DNA from: Streptomyces mutabilis
Lineage (GTDB): Bacteria > Actinomycetota > Actinomycetes > Streptomycetales > Streptomycetaceae
DNA length: 64,000 bases
Direction: 5' to 3'
Assembly (NCBI RefSeq): GCF_014649815.1
Contig: NZ_BMTT01000004.1
Location: forward strand, 124,001-188,000
Part shown: piece after piece, positions 12,336 to 21,094 of the stretch
How the letters are laid out: every line of letters starts with the position of its first letter
How positions within the stretch are numbered: position 1 is the first letter of the stretch
The notes under the pieces: generated by a model
What the model was told of the DNA's origin: nothing
The model's input: only the letters and a program-made list of their open reading frames with translations
Databases searched by the model: none
Program-made: the position numbers and the translations under genes

Positions 12336-13368
12336 GGTCGGCGGCCTCCGTGAGCGCGGCGTGCGGGTGGTGGCAGGCGACGGTGGCGGCCGGCGCGCCG
12401 GCCGGCGGCGGCAGCACGGCGTCCGGCGACGGCGGTACGGCGGTCAGGGGCGGCAGCGCGTCGCAGGCGTCGGTCGCGCGGTCGCAGCGGGCGGCGAAGG
12501 CGCAGCCGTCGGGGAGGGCCCCGAGTTCCGGCGGCAGGCCGGGGATGGGGGTGAAGGCACGGTCGGGCAGGGCGTCGAGCAGTCCCCTGCTGTAGGGATG
12601 GCGGGGGCCGGGGGTGCCGAAGAAGTCGGTGGCGTCGGCGAGTTCGACGATGCGGCCCGCGTACATCACGGCGATCCGGTCGGCGATGCGTTCGGCTGCG
12701 GCGAGGTCGTGGGTGATCATCAGCAGGGCGCGGCTCCGGCCACCCGTCACGTTGTCGACATGTCGCCTCAGCTCGTCGACGGTGCGGTCCACCAGGTCCC
12801 GGTCGAGTCCGGTGGTCGGCTCGTCGGCGAGCAGCAGCGGGGCGTCGCCGACGAGGGCGAGGGCGGTGGCGGCGCGCTGGGCCAGGCCGCCGGAGAGTTC
12901 GTGCGGGTGGTGGTCGAGGTGGTCCACCGGGAAGGCGGCGCGCTCGGCGGCGGCCTCGGCGGCCTGACGCAAGGCGACTCGGCCGCGGACGTCGGTGAGT
13001 TCCGCGACCGTCTCCTCCAGCTGCGAGCGGATGGTGCGCACGGGCGTCAGGTGCGCGGCCGGGCTCTGCGGGACGAGGCCGACGAGCCGGCCCCGTACGG
13101 TGCGGGCGAAGGTCCGCTCGTCCGCGGTGAGCAGGTCGAGGTCGCCCAGGAGGGCGGCGCCGGCGGTCCGGGCGTTGCCGGGCAGCAGCCCGAGCAGGGC
13201 GGAGGCGAGGACGGACTTGCCGCAGCCGCTCTCCCCGATCAGGGCCAGGCACTCGCCGGCCGCCACGTCGAAGTGCGCGTCGGTGACGGCGGCGACACGG
13301 CGCCCGCCCGGCATGAGGAAACGCACCGACAGACCGCGTACCGACAGCACGGGGGCTCGCTCGGTCAC
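12328..13368 (-). CDS. nikD: Nickel ABC transporter ATPase NikD-like
   Basis: ATP-binding subunit of 346 residues. Walker A is GESGCGKS, the signature LSGGLAQR and Walker B LLLADEPTTGLD; the C-terminal extension has the oligopeptide/dipeptide ABC tail with cysteines (GCAFAARCDRATDACD). The start is GTG at 13368, in a GTGA overlap with the stop of the permease gene. The C-terminal Cys motif is a general feature of OppD/DppD proteins and does not itself prove nickel. Confidence 0.78.
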   Translation of the reverse strand: MTERAPVLSVRGLSVRFLMPGGRRVAAVTDAHFDVAAGECLALIGESGCGKSVLASALLGLLPGNARTAGAALLGDLDLLTADERTFARTVRGRLVGLVPQSPAAHLTPVRTIRSQLEETVAELTDVRGRVALRQAAEAAAERAAFPVDHLDHHPHELSGGLAQRAATALALVGDAPLLLADEPTTGLDRDLVDRTVDELRRHVDNVTGGRSRALLMITHDLAAAERIADRIAVMYAGRIVELADATDFFGTPGPRHPYSRGLLDALPDRAFTPIPGLPPELGALPDGCAFAARCDRATDACDALPPLTAVPPSPDAVLPPPAGAPAATVACHHPHAALTEAADRA

Positions 13369-14369
13369 AGCATCAGCTCCGATCGGCGGCGGGGGTTGAC
13401 CCGCTCCCGCCAGGCGCCCGCGAGGCCGGCGACGGCGAGGGTGGGGACGATGATGAACAGGCCCGGGAAGAGGGTCGGCCACCACTGCCCGGCGAGCAGC
13501 GAACCCCGCGCCTCCTGGATGAGGTTGCCGAGGCTGGCGGTGTGGGTGGGCAGGCCGAGGCCGAGGAAGGACAGCGCCGACTCGTGCCACATGGCGTGCG
13601 GCACCATCAGTACGGCGGCCAGCGCGGCCTGGGGCAGCACGCCCGGCAGCAGGTGCCGTACGGCCACCCGCCACCGGGAGGCGCCGCCTGAGACGGCCGC
13701 GTCGATGTAGGGGCGCGAGCGCAGGGACAGCACCTCGGCGCGGACGATACGTGCGGTGGACAGCCAGTGGGTCAGCGCTACGGAGATCACGACCGGCCAC
13801 ACTCCCGGCCGGAACATCGCCACGATGAAGATGCCGAGCAGCAGGTGGGGCACGGAGGAGATGGTGTCGACGACCCGCATGACGGAGCGGTCGACCCAGC
13901 CGCCCAGCGCCCCGGCGGTGGCGCCCACGGCGGTGCCGACGACCGTCGCCGTCAGGGCCGCCGCGACCCCGACGAGCAGGGAGACGCGCAGCCCGTACAC
14001 GCAGCGCAGCAGCAGGTCCCGGCCCACGTCGTCGGTGCCGAACGGGTGGGCCCAGCTGGGTGGCTGCAGCTTGGCGGCGAGGTCGACGGCCTGCTGGTCG
14101 AGCTGCGCCAGCGGTGGCACGAGCAGCACCGCGAGGACGGTCAGGGTCAGCAGTGCGGCCGAGACGCGCAGGCGCAGGGTGCGGGTGGAGCGGCGGTCGG
14201 TGCCGTGGGCCCGCCACGGCGTGCCGGCCTGCTCCGCCCCTTCCGCGTTCCCGGCGTCGGCGGCGGGGGCGGCCCGCTCGGACTGCCCGGCCCGCCCGGC
14301 CCGCCCGGTCCGCTTGGCCTTCTCGGTCTTCTCGGCCTTCTCGGCGGCGACGTCAGCCATGGGAGTCAC
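13365..14369 (-). CDS. nikC: Nickel ABC transporter permease NikC-like
   Basis: Inner-membrane permease of 334 residues in the DppC/NikC class. It starts with an unusual 50-residue Ala/Lys/Glu/Arg-rich cytoplasmic tail, then a first transmembrane helix, and the binding-protein-dependent transport signature where the coupling helix meets the ATPases (DAAVSGGASRWRVAVRHLLP). GTG at 14369 overlaps the stop of nikB by 4 bases. An ATG at 14360 would shorten the tail by three residues. Confidence 0.78.
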   Translation of the reverse strand: MTPMADVAAEKAEKTEKAKRTGRAGRAGQSERAAPAADAGNAEGAEQAGTPWRAHGTDRRSTRTLRLRVSAALLTLTVLAVLLVPPLAQLDQQAVDLAAKLQPPSWAHPFGTDDVGRDLLLRCVYGLRVSLLVGVAAALTATVVGTAVGATAGALGGWVDRSVMRVVDTISSVPHLLLGIFIVAMFRPGVWPVVISVALTHWLSTARIVRAEVLSLRSRPYIDAAVSGGASRWRVAVRHLLPGVLPQAALAAVLMVPHAMWHESALSFLGLGLPTHTASLGNLIQEARGSLLAGQWWPTLFPGLFIIVPTLAVAGLAGAWRERVNPRRRSELML

Positions 14370-15370
14370 ATTTCACTGAGCTTCACCCTCGGGTCGAACA
14401 GTCCGTAGAGCAGGTCGGCGAGCAGGTTGCCGGCGAGGACCGCGGCGGTGGCGAGGACGGTCAGGGCGGCCAGCAGCGGGAAGTCGACGGCGGTGGCCGC
14501 CTCGACGGTGGCCGCGGCGATGCCCGGCCAGCTGAACACGGTCTCCACCAGCAGGGCGCCGGTGATGAGTTCGGGGACGCGGGAGCCGATCAGGGTGAGC
14601 ACCGGGAGCAGACCCGAGCGCAGGGCGTGCCCGAACAGGACGGTGCCCTCACCGATGCCGCGGGCCCGCGCGCCGCGCACCGGGTCCTCCGCGAGGGCGT
14701 CGCCCACGCCCTGGCGCACGTACAGCGTGAACCAGGGCAGCTGCGAGACGGCGAGCACACCGGCGGGCAGCACGATGTGGCTCGCGACCTGTCCCGGGGT
14801 GACCTGTTCGCTGGCTGTGTCCGTCAGCCCGCCGGCCGGCAGGACATCCCACTGCAGGGCGAAGAGCCACACCGCGAGCAGCGCGATCCAGAAGACCGGC
14901 GCGGCCTCCAGGGTGTACGCGAGGGAGGTGACCGCCCGGTCCAGCATCGAGCCGGGGCGGCGGGCGGCCAGCACGCCGAGGAGCGTGCCGACCAGGACGG
15001 CGACGGCGAAGGCGACCGCGCACAGCAGCGCGGACCACACGAGGCGTTCGCCGATCACCTCGGCCACTGGCTGGCGCATGACCGGCGAGTGGCCGAGGTC
15101 TCCGGTGAGGGCGGCGGTCAGCCAGTCCCACCAGCGGACGACGAACGACTGATCCACACCGAGGTTGTCGCGCAGCCGGTCCAGGGTCTCCTGGTCGGCG
15201 CCCAGCGCGGCGGTGCCGGCGTACGCCTTGACGGGGTCGAACGGGGAGGCGGCGGCGATGGCGAAGACACCGAACGTGACGACGAGGACGACGGGGCCGG
15301 CGAACAACGCCCGCCGCCCCGCCAGTCGTGCCATCGCTCCCCAGGGCAGCCTCCGGGGCGATCGGGTCAT
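14366..15370 (-). CDS. nikB: Nickel ABC transporter permease NikB-like
   Basis: Permease of 334 residues in the DppB/NikB class with the family's N-terminal helix, a periplasmic domain and a membrane core with the coupling segment RARGIGEGTVLFGHALRSG. I chose ATG 15370 because its ATGA overlaps the stop of the binding-protein gene; a start at 15400 would overlap that gene by 34 bases. It pairs with the NikC-like permease to make the channel. Confidence 0.78.
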   Translation of the reverse strand: MTRSPRRLPWGAMARLAGRRALFAGPVVLVVTFGVFAIAAASPFDPVKAYAGTAALGADQETLDRLRDNLGVDQSFVVRWWDWLTAALTGDLGHSPVMRQPVAEVIGERLVWSALLCAVAFAVAVLVGTLLGVLAARRPGSMLDRAVTSLAYTLEAAPVFWIALLAVWLFALQWDVLPAGGLTDTASEQVTPGQVASHIVLPAGVLAVSQLPWFTLYVRQGVGDALAEDPVRGARARGIGEGTVLFGHALRSGLLPVLTLIGSRVPELITGALLVETVFSWPGIAAATVEAATAVDFPLLAALTVLATAAVLAGNLLADLLYGLFDPRVKLSEM

Positions 15371-16959
15371 TTCTTCGGCTGCCAGTCCTCGATGTTCCAC
15401 CAGGGCCCGCTGGCGAAGCCGTGCTCGTGCGGCTCCAGCTGCGTACTCAGCCCGTCCCAGCGGTCGGCGAGGACGTAGAGGTGGTCGATGTGGGTGAGGA
15501 AGGTGTAGCCGGGGTCCTCGACCAGGGCCTGCTGGATCTCGTCGTAGGCGGCGGCGCGCTGGTCCGGGTCCTGGGTGCGGCGACCGGCGTCCAGGGCCTT
15601 GTCCACGGCCGGGTTGTCGTAACCGGCCATGTTGTTGAAGCCGTCGTTGGCGAGGGAGGAGTGCAGCAGGGTGTAGAGACCGAAGTCGGGGTCACCGACG
15701 CTGCCGAAGCCTGCCAGGACCGCGTCGTTCTTCATCCGCGGCTCGATGACCTCCCAGGTGGCGCCCTCCACCTTCACCTCGATGCCGGCCTTCTTGGCGT
15801 CGGAGGCGTAGGCGAGGGCGTGGTCCTGGCGGACCTTGTCGCCCGAGGGGTAGTACAGGGTGAAGGACGCGCGCTGTCCGTCCTTGGCGCGGATGCCGCC
15901 GGAGCCGGGCTTCCAGCCGGCCTCGCCGAGGATGCGCTTCGCCTCGGCGAGGTCGTGCGGGCGCTCGATGCCGCGCTCGTACCAGGGGTCGTCGACGGGC
16001 AGCGGTCCGTACGCGGGCCGGCCGGCGCCGTCGAGGATCTTGTCGACCATGGCCTGGCGGTCCACGGCGGCGTCCAGGGCCTGCCGGATGGCGCGGTCGC
16101 CGGTGACCTTGCCGGAGGTGGGCAGGGTGACGGCGCGGAAGTCGTAGGACTTGGCCTCGTACGTGCGCCGGCCGTCGTCCTTCTCGAAGGTGGCGGCGAG
16201 GTTGGGCGGCAGGACGGCGCCGTCGAGGTCGCCGGAGCGCAGCCGGGTGGCGCGGACGTTGTCGTCGGCGATGATCGCCATGGTGAACGACTTCACCGCG
16301 GGCTCGCCGCCCCAGTAGTGCGGGTTGGCCTTGAAGGTGAGCTTCTCGCCCTTGCTCCAGTCGGCGAGGACGTACGGGCCGGTGCCGACCGGCTCGGTGT
16401 TGAAGGTGCCGGTGTTGGGGTCCTGTCCGCCGGCGACGTGCTCGGGAACGATGGGCAGCACCGTGCGGGCGGCGAAGGCCGCGTACGGGTACTTGAGGGA
16501 GAAGACGACGGTGTCGTCGCCCTTCGCGCTGACGTCCTTGATGGCGTCCAGTTCGCTGCGGGCGGTGTTGTTGGTCTTCTCGTCGAGGACGGTGCGGTAC
16601 GTGTAGACCACGTCCTGGGCCGTCAGCGGTTCGCCGTCGCTGAACTTCACGCCGTCGCGCAGGGTGTACGTGTACGTCCTGCCGCCGTCCGCGATCTTCG
16701 GCAGCGCGGTCGCGAGCGCGGGCTTCAGCTTCAGGTCGGTGTCGCGGGCGAGCAGCCCGTCGAAGATCTTGGAGTTTCCGTCCTTGCCGTAGCCGAGCAG
16801 CGGGCTGAGGGTGTCCGGCTCGGAGGCCACCCCGATCACCACGGACTCGGCCGCCTTGGCGTCACCGCCTGCTCCGCCGCCCCCGGGCGCGGAGCAGGCG
16901 GTGACGCCGGCGGCAAACGCCGCCGCGGCGGCGGCACTTCGTATCCGACGGGTTGTCAT
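15367..16959 (-). CDS. nikA: Nickel/peptide ABC transporter substrate-binding lipoprotein
   Basis: Extracellular binding protein of 530 residues in family 5 (peptide/nickel). A lipobox VTACSAP anchors Cys22 to lipid. Family landmarks are LRDGVKFSDGEPLTAQDVVY and the glycine-rich TEPVGTGPYVL. A GGGGGAG ribosome site precedes ATG 16959. First gene of nikABCDE, and a 17-bp Nur-type palindrome lies 33 bases upstream. Established knowledge: in S. coelicolor the Fur-family repressor Nur with nickel shuts off a nikABCDE operon through such a site. A peptide substrate cannot be excluded from this protein alone. Confidence 0.8.
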   Translation of the reverse strand: MTTRRIRSAAAAAAFAAGVTACSAPGGGGAGGDAKAAESVVIGVASEPDTLSPLLGYGKDGNSKIFDGLLARDTDLKLKPALATALPKIADGGRTYTYTLRDGVKFSDGEPLTAQDVVYTYRTVLDEKTNNTARSELDAIKDVSAKGDDTVVFSLKYPYAAFAARTVLPIVPEHVAGGQDPNTGTFNTEPVGTGPYVLADWSKGEKLTFKANPHYWGGEPAVKSFTMAIIADDNVRATRLRSGDLDGAVLPPNLAATFEKDDGRRTYEAKSYDFRAVTLPTSGKVTGDRAIRQALDAAVDRQAMVDKILDGAGRPAYGPLPVDDPWYERGIERPHDLAEAKRILGEAGWKPGSGGIRAKDGQRASFTLYYPSGDKVRQDHALAYASDAKKAGIEVKVEGATWEVIEPRMKNDAVLAGFGSVGDPDFGLYTLLHSSLANDGFNNMAGYDNPAVDKALDAGRRTQDPDQRAAAYDEIQQALVEDPGYTFLTHIDHLYVLADRWDGLSTQLEPHEHGFASGPWWNIEDWQPKK

Positions 16960-16992
16960 GTCTCCCCCACGCTTGTTGTTGGTGCGGGGTTA

Positions 16993-17009
16993 TTGCACAT
17001 CAGTCGCAA
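16993..17009. promoter_or_regulatory. Nur box (nickel-responsive operator)
   Basis: TTGCACATCAGTCGCAA matches the published Streptomyces Nur consensus, tTGCaa-N5-ttGCAA, in both half-sites and spacing, with only the two inner positions of each arm varying. The flanking TA/TA extends the symmetry (TATTGC...GCAATA). It sits 33 bases before the nikA start, where a repressor would block transcription. Confidence 0.8.
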
Positions 17010-17071
17010 TAGGAGCGTCAAGCCAGGTCGGGGAGCGTGCGGGGGCGCGACGAGTCGGCGGGGGGGGTCTT

Positions 17072-17584
17072 TCAGTGCACTTGCGCCGCGAACGCCCGGT
17101 ACGCCCGGTCGTCGAACAGGACGAAACGGACCTCCGCCACCGACGTCGCGGTGCCGCGTACCGTCTCGACGGCGATACGGGCCGCGTCGTCCATCGGCCA
17201 GCGGTAGACGCCGGTGGAGATGGCCGGGAAGGCGACCGTGCGCGCGCCCAGTTCGTCGGCGACGCGAAGGGACTCGCGGTAGCAGGAGGCAAGGAGACCG
17301 GAGCGGTCCTCCGCCGGGCTGTGCACCGGGCCGACCGTGTGGATCACCCAGCGGGCGTCCAGGTTGCCCGCGGTGGTGGCGACCGCCTTGCCGGTGGGCA
17401 GGCCCCCGCCGAGGTGACCGGCGCGCAGTCGGCGGCACTCCGCGAGGATCTCGGGGCCGCCCCGCCGGTGGATGGCGCCGTCGACGCCGCCTCCGCCGAG
17501 CAGGGAGGAGTTGGCGGCGTTGACGATCGCGTCGGTGCTCTCGCGGGTGATGTCGCCCTGGACGAGGGTGATGGTGGTGGTCAT
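17072..17584 (-). CDS. Macro-domain O-acetyl-ADP-ribose deacetylase-like protein
   Basis: Single macro domain of 170 residues. Ligand-binding signatures are GDITRESTDAIVNAANS, the Gly-rich LLGGGGVDGAIHRRGG and the phosphate loop FPAISTGVYRWP. Such proteins hydrolyse O-acetyl-ADP-ribose or remove ADP-ribose from proteins. The ATG at 17584 is the natural start. It lies upstream of nikA in the same orientation, with 112 bases between that include the Nur box, so it is probably a separate transcript. Confidence 0.9.
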   Translation of the reverse strand: MTTTITLVQGDITRESTDAIVNAANSSLLGGGGVDGAIHRRGGPEILAECRRLRAGHLGGGLPTGKAVATTAGNLDARWVIHTVGPVHSPAEDRSGLLASCYRESLRVADELGARTVAFPAISTGVYRWPMDDAARIAVETVRGTATSVAEVRFVLFDDRAYRAFAAQVH

Positions 17585-17615
17585 GTCCGGCCCCCGGTGC
17601 GGCTCGGTTCGGTGG

Positions 17616-19034
17616 TCAGGTCCGGCGCAGTCTGCGCCACACGGCCTTCGCCGCGTTGTGCCCCGACATGCCGTGCACGCCGGGGCCCGGCGGGGTGGCC
17701 GACGAGCAGATGTAGACGGCCGGGTGCGGGGTGGCGTACGGGAACAGGGACAGCTTGGGGCGCAGCAGGAGCCGGAGGCCGGACACCGCGCCGGCGGCGA
17801 TGTCACCGCCGACGTAGTTGGCGTTGCGGGCGGCGAGTTCGGGCGGACCCGCGGTGGCACGGGCGAGTACGCGGTCGCGGAAGCCGGGGGCGAAACGTTC
17901 CAGTTGGCGCTCGACGGCGTCGGTGAGGTCACCGGTCCAGCCGTTGGGGACGTGGCCGTACGCCCAGAAGACGTGCCTGCCCTCCGGAGCGCGGGTGGGG
18001 TCGACGACGCTGGGCTGCGTGGTGATGAGGAACGGCGCGTCGGGGGCGCGGCCCTCGCGGGAGGCCGCGTTCAGCGCGGCGCCGATCTCCGCGCTGTCGG
18101 CGCCGATCTGCACGGTGCCCGCGGTGCGGGGCTCCTCGGCTGTCCACGGGACGGGGCCGTCCAGCGCGTAGTCGATCTTGAAGACGCCGGGGCCGTACCG
18201 GTAGTCGGCGTAGTGGTTGCCGAGGCCGGCGATGCGGGCCAGGGCGGTGGGCGAGGTGTCGAAGACGTAGGCGCGGGCGGGCGGCAGGTCGTCGAGGCGC
18301 TTGACCTCGAAGTCGGTGTGTACGGTGCCGCCGAGGTCCGCGAGGTACGTGGCGAGGGCGTCCGAGATGGCCTGGGAGCCGCCGCGGGCCACGGGCCAGC
18401 CGCGGGCGTGTGCGGCGAGGGCGAAGACCAGTCCTACGGCGCCGGTGGCGAAGCCGTTGAGCGGGGCCATGACGTGCGCGACGAGGCCGGCGAAGAGGGT
18501 CTTGGCCCTGTCGTCGCGGAAGCGGCGCATCAGCCACGTCGACGGGGGCAGCCCGACCAGGCCGAACCGGGCGAGGGTGATCGGGTCGCGGGGCAGCGCG
18601 GTCAGCGGCAGGGACATGAAGTCGCGGGCGAGGGTGTCCCAGTGGGGCAGGAAGCGCTCGACCAGACGGCGGTAGGCGCCGGCGTCGCGCGCTCCGAAGG
18701 AGGCGGCCGTCTCGCCGACCGACCGGGAGAGCACGGCCGCCGAGCCGTCCGGGAAGGGGTGCGCCATGGGCAGCGGGGCGTGCAGCCACTCCAGGCCGTA
18801 CCGCTCCAGGGGCAGGTCGCGGAAGGCGGGTGAGTTGATGCCGAGCGGGTGCGCGGCGGAGCACGGGTCGTGCCGGAAACCCGGCAGGGTCAGCTCCTCG
18901 GTGCGGGCGCCGCCGCCCACGGTGTCCCGGGCCTCGAAAACGGCGACCGAGAATCCGCGGCGGGCCAGCTCAACGGCAGCGGTCAGCCCGTTGGGTCCCG
19001 CACCCACCACGACCGCATCGAGCATCGACGGCAC
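17616..19034 (-). CDS. Phytoene-desaturase-like FAD oxidoreductase
   Basis: Flavoprotein of 472 residues with an N-terminal dinucleotide fold ([22 protein letters not shown]) followed by the [14 protein letters not shown] motif of the amine-oxidase/phytoene-desaturase family. The C-terminus has [16 protein letters not shown], typical of PYROXD2-like proteins. It is not next to carotenoid genes, so carotenoid chemistry is unlikely and the substrate is unknown. It ends 31 bases before the macro-domain gene begins and may be cotranscribed with it. Confidence 0.82.
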   Translation of the reverse strand: MPSMLDAVVVGAGPNGLTAAVELARRGFSVAVFEARDTVGGGARTEELTLPGFRHDPCSAAHPLGINSPAFRDLPLERYGLEWLHAPLPMAHPFPDGSAAVLSRSVGETAASFGARDAGAYRRLVERFLPHWDTLARDFMSLPLTALPRDPITLARFGLVGLPPSTWLMRRFRDDRAKTLFAGLVAHVMAPLNGFATGAVGLVFALAAHARGWPVARGGSQAISDALATYLADLGGTVHTDFEVKRLDDLPPARAYVFDTSPTALARIAGLGNHYADYRYGPGVFKIDYALDGPVPWTAEEPRTAGTVQIGADSAEIGAALNAASREGRAPDAPFLITTQPSVVDPTRAPEGRHVFWAYGHVPNGWTGDLTDAVERQLERFAPGFRDRVLARATAGPPELAARNANYVGGDIAAGAVSGLRLLLRPKLSLFPYATPHPAVYICSSATPPGPGVHGMSGHNAAKAVWRRLRRT

Positions 19035-19220
19035 CTTCGGACCCCTTCGTCAGCCGATGGCCACTCGGGATCAGGATATGCCCGGGGTCCGACAGCCCGC
19101 GGCCTCGGGTGGGCGGCAGCGCGCCGGGTACCGCGGGCTGCCGGCGGACGGGTGCCGTGCGCGGCCCTCGGCGAAGGCGGCTTCACCCCGCTTTCCCCCC
19201 GCCCGCACGGCCCGTCGGGA

Positions 19221-20159
19221 TCAGGCCGCCGCGGCGCGGAACCTGCTGGGGCTCTGGCCCTTGTGGCGTTTGAAGGCGGCGCTGAAGCCGAAGGCGTCGG
19301 CATAGCCGACGGACTTGGCGATCTGGGCGATGCTGAGGTCGGTGTCGGTCAGGAGCGCCTCGGCGTCGGCCATGCGGCATTCGGTGAGGTAGGCGAGGGG
19401 TGGGCGGCCCATCAGCTCGGTGAAGCGCTTGGCGAACAGCGCCCGGGAGACGCCCGCCTGATGGGCCAGCGACGCCACCGTCCAGGGCTCGGCGGGGCGG
19501 CCGTGGAAGGCCTGCAGAGCGGGGGCGAGCACCGGGTCGGCCAGGCCGCGGTACCAGCTGGGCGCGTCCGCGCCCGCCTCGTCGAACCAGTTGCGCAGCG
19601 TGCACACCAGGGCCCAGTCGAGGAGACGGTCCATCAGGGCCTGCGAACCGGCCGGGAGCCGCGCGGCGTCGGCGGCGGCCGTCTCCAGCCAGGCGCAGAC
19701 CTCGACGTCCTCGTTGATCACCAGGACGGACGGCAGGGCGCGCAGGAGCCGTTCGTGCCGATGGCCCGAGGCGCGGTAGGCGCCCACGATCAGCGCGGTC
19801 GCTCCGTCCGGATCGGTGCCCCAGCGGATGCCGCCGAGTTCCTGGGCGGTGCACTCGGCGTCCGGGGGGAAGCAGGCGATCTCGTACTCGGTGTGCGGGC
19901 GGTCGAGAGTGGTGGGACCGTCCACGAGGCGGAACGGCGCGGGGCCGCGCACGATGGCCGTGTCACCCACGCTGACCGCCCGCTCGGTGCCGTCGGACAG
20001 CAGCAGGGTGCCGCCGCCGCGCAGCACGCTGACCATGGTGAGCGGCGCGCCGTCGGTGAAGCGGATGGACCAGGGTGCCGTCAGTACGGCGTGGCTGACG
20101 ACCGAGCCCTCGGCCCGGATGCCGCTCAGCAGTGAACTCAGGGGATCCACGGCGCCCAT
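19221..20159 (-). CDS. AraC-family regulator with cupin N-domain
   Basis: Regulator of 312 residues. The N-terminal half looks like an AraC-binding cupin (GTLLLSDGTERAVSVGD). The C-terminal HTH pair is clear (VASLAHQAGVSRALFAKRF and IAKSVGYADAFGFSAAFKR). Start ATG 20159 is chosen over an upstream ATG because it leads straight into the cupin. It is divergent from a flavodoxin-fold oxidoreductase, the usual partner for this regulator type, and an imperfect palindrome directly precedes its start. Confidence 0.88.
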   Translation of the reverse strand: MGAVDPLSSLLSGIRAEGSVVSHAVLTAPWSIRFTDGAPLTMVSVLRGGGTLLLSDGTERAVSVGDTAIVRGPAPFRLVDGPTTLDRPHTEYEIACFPPDAECTAQELGGIRWGTDPDGATALIVGAYRASGHRHERLLRALPSVLVINEDVEVCAWLETAAADAARLPAGSQALMDRLLDWALVCTLRNWFDEAGADAPSWYRGLADPVLAPALQAFHGRPAEPWTVASLAHQAGVSRALFAKRFTELMGRPPLAYLTECRMADAEALLTDTDLSIAQIAKSVGYADAFGFSAAFKRHKGQSPSRFRAAAA

Positions 20160-20160
20160 T

Positions 20161-20208
20161 GTAGACGATCTCCTATGTTCTGGAGCGCTTCTCCCATGGA
20201 TCATCTAC
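20161..20208. promoter_or_regulatory. Inverted repeat in AraC/oxidoreductase divergent region
   Basis: GTAGACGATC (20161-20170) and GATCATCTAC (20199-20208) are inverted copies with one mismatch, 28 bases apart. AraC proteins often bind paired half-sites, so this is a candidate site for the adjacent regulator. Confidence 0.45.
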
Positions 20209-20324
20209 GCGACCGCGGCTGTACTGGACTCATCACTCATCGCATCGATGGAGCCCGCATGGCGGCCCGCGTCGAGACCGGCGTCCACCGGTATCGGCGG
20301 CATCGAGACCAACCAGGAGTCACC

Positions 20325-21005
20325 GTGACGCAGCCCAGCAGCGACGCCCGGACAGCCCTCGTGGTCGTCGCGCACCACCGCGCCGATTCCCTCACGGCGC
20401 ACACCGCCCGTCGTACCGCCGCCCGGCTCGAGGCCGCCGGGTTCCGTATCGACCTGCTCGATCTGCACGCCGAGGGGTTCGACCCGCGGATGAACGTGGC
20501 GGATCAGCCGGACTGGGGCAACCGGGAGAAGGCGTACTCGGACGAGACGCACGCCCATATGCGGCGCATTCTCGACGCCGACGTCGTCGTCGCCGTCTTC
20601 CCGGTGTACTGGCAGAGCGTGCCCGCCATCCTGAAGGGGTGGATCGACCGCGTGTGGAACTACGGGTTCGCCTACGGCCGCAGCAAGCCCCGCCTCGAGG
20701 GCAAGCGCATCCTGTGGCTGGGCCTGGCCGGGGCCACCGCCGACGACCCCGTCACGGAGGGGATGCACTCCCTCCTGGAGACCAATCTCAGTGAGGGCAT
20801 CGCCTACTACTGCGGCTTCTCCCACTCGGCCGTCGGTCTGCTCCCCGACGCGGAGGAGCGCCCGCAGCGCGTCGACGCCGAGGGCAATCTGCTGGTCGGC
20901 GACGCGGTCGCGGGCGCCGAGCGCGAGGCCCAGTACGCCGACTTCGACCGTCGCGCACGGGAGTTGCTGGAGAAGTTCCTCGCCGAGGAGCCGGTGCCGG
21001 CCTGA
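20325..21005 (+). CDS. Flavodoxin-fold NAD(P)H oxidoreductase (MdaB/KefF-like)
   Basis: Protein of 226 residues of the NAD(P)H dehydrogenase (quinone) flavodoxin-like family. It shows ALVVVAHHRADSLT at the start and the FMN/substrate loop FPVYWQSVPAILKGWIDRV. GTG 20325 with AGGAG seven bases upstream is preferred over the longer in-frame extension. It probably reduces quinones or nitro compounds using FMN. It faces the AraC regulator across an inverted repeat, and its 3' end converges on the inositol phosphatase gene. Confidence 0.85.
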   Translation: MTQPSSDARTALVVVAHHRADSLTAHTARRTAARLEAAGFRIDLLDLHAEGFDPRMNVADQPDWGNREKAYSDETHAHMRRILDADVVVAVFPVYWQSVPAILKGWIDRVWNYGFAYGRSKPRLEGKRILWLGLAGATADDPVTEGMHSLLETNLSEGIAYYCGFSHSAVGLLPDAEERPQRVDAEGNLLVGDAVAGAEREAQYADFDRRARELLEKFLAEEPVPA

Positions 21006-21094
21006 CGGCAGCCGCCCGGGCCACGGCGGCCGTCCTGACGGCGGCGGTCCGGACTACGGGATTCGCCGTGCGGAGAGAAGTACTCCCCCGGCGG

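Noticed and set aside
15328-17523. Long plus-strand frame opposite the nickel binding-protein gene
   Set aside because: Composition is Gly/Val/Arg-rich with no family match, and the opposite strand encodes a full lipoprotein.
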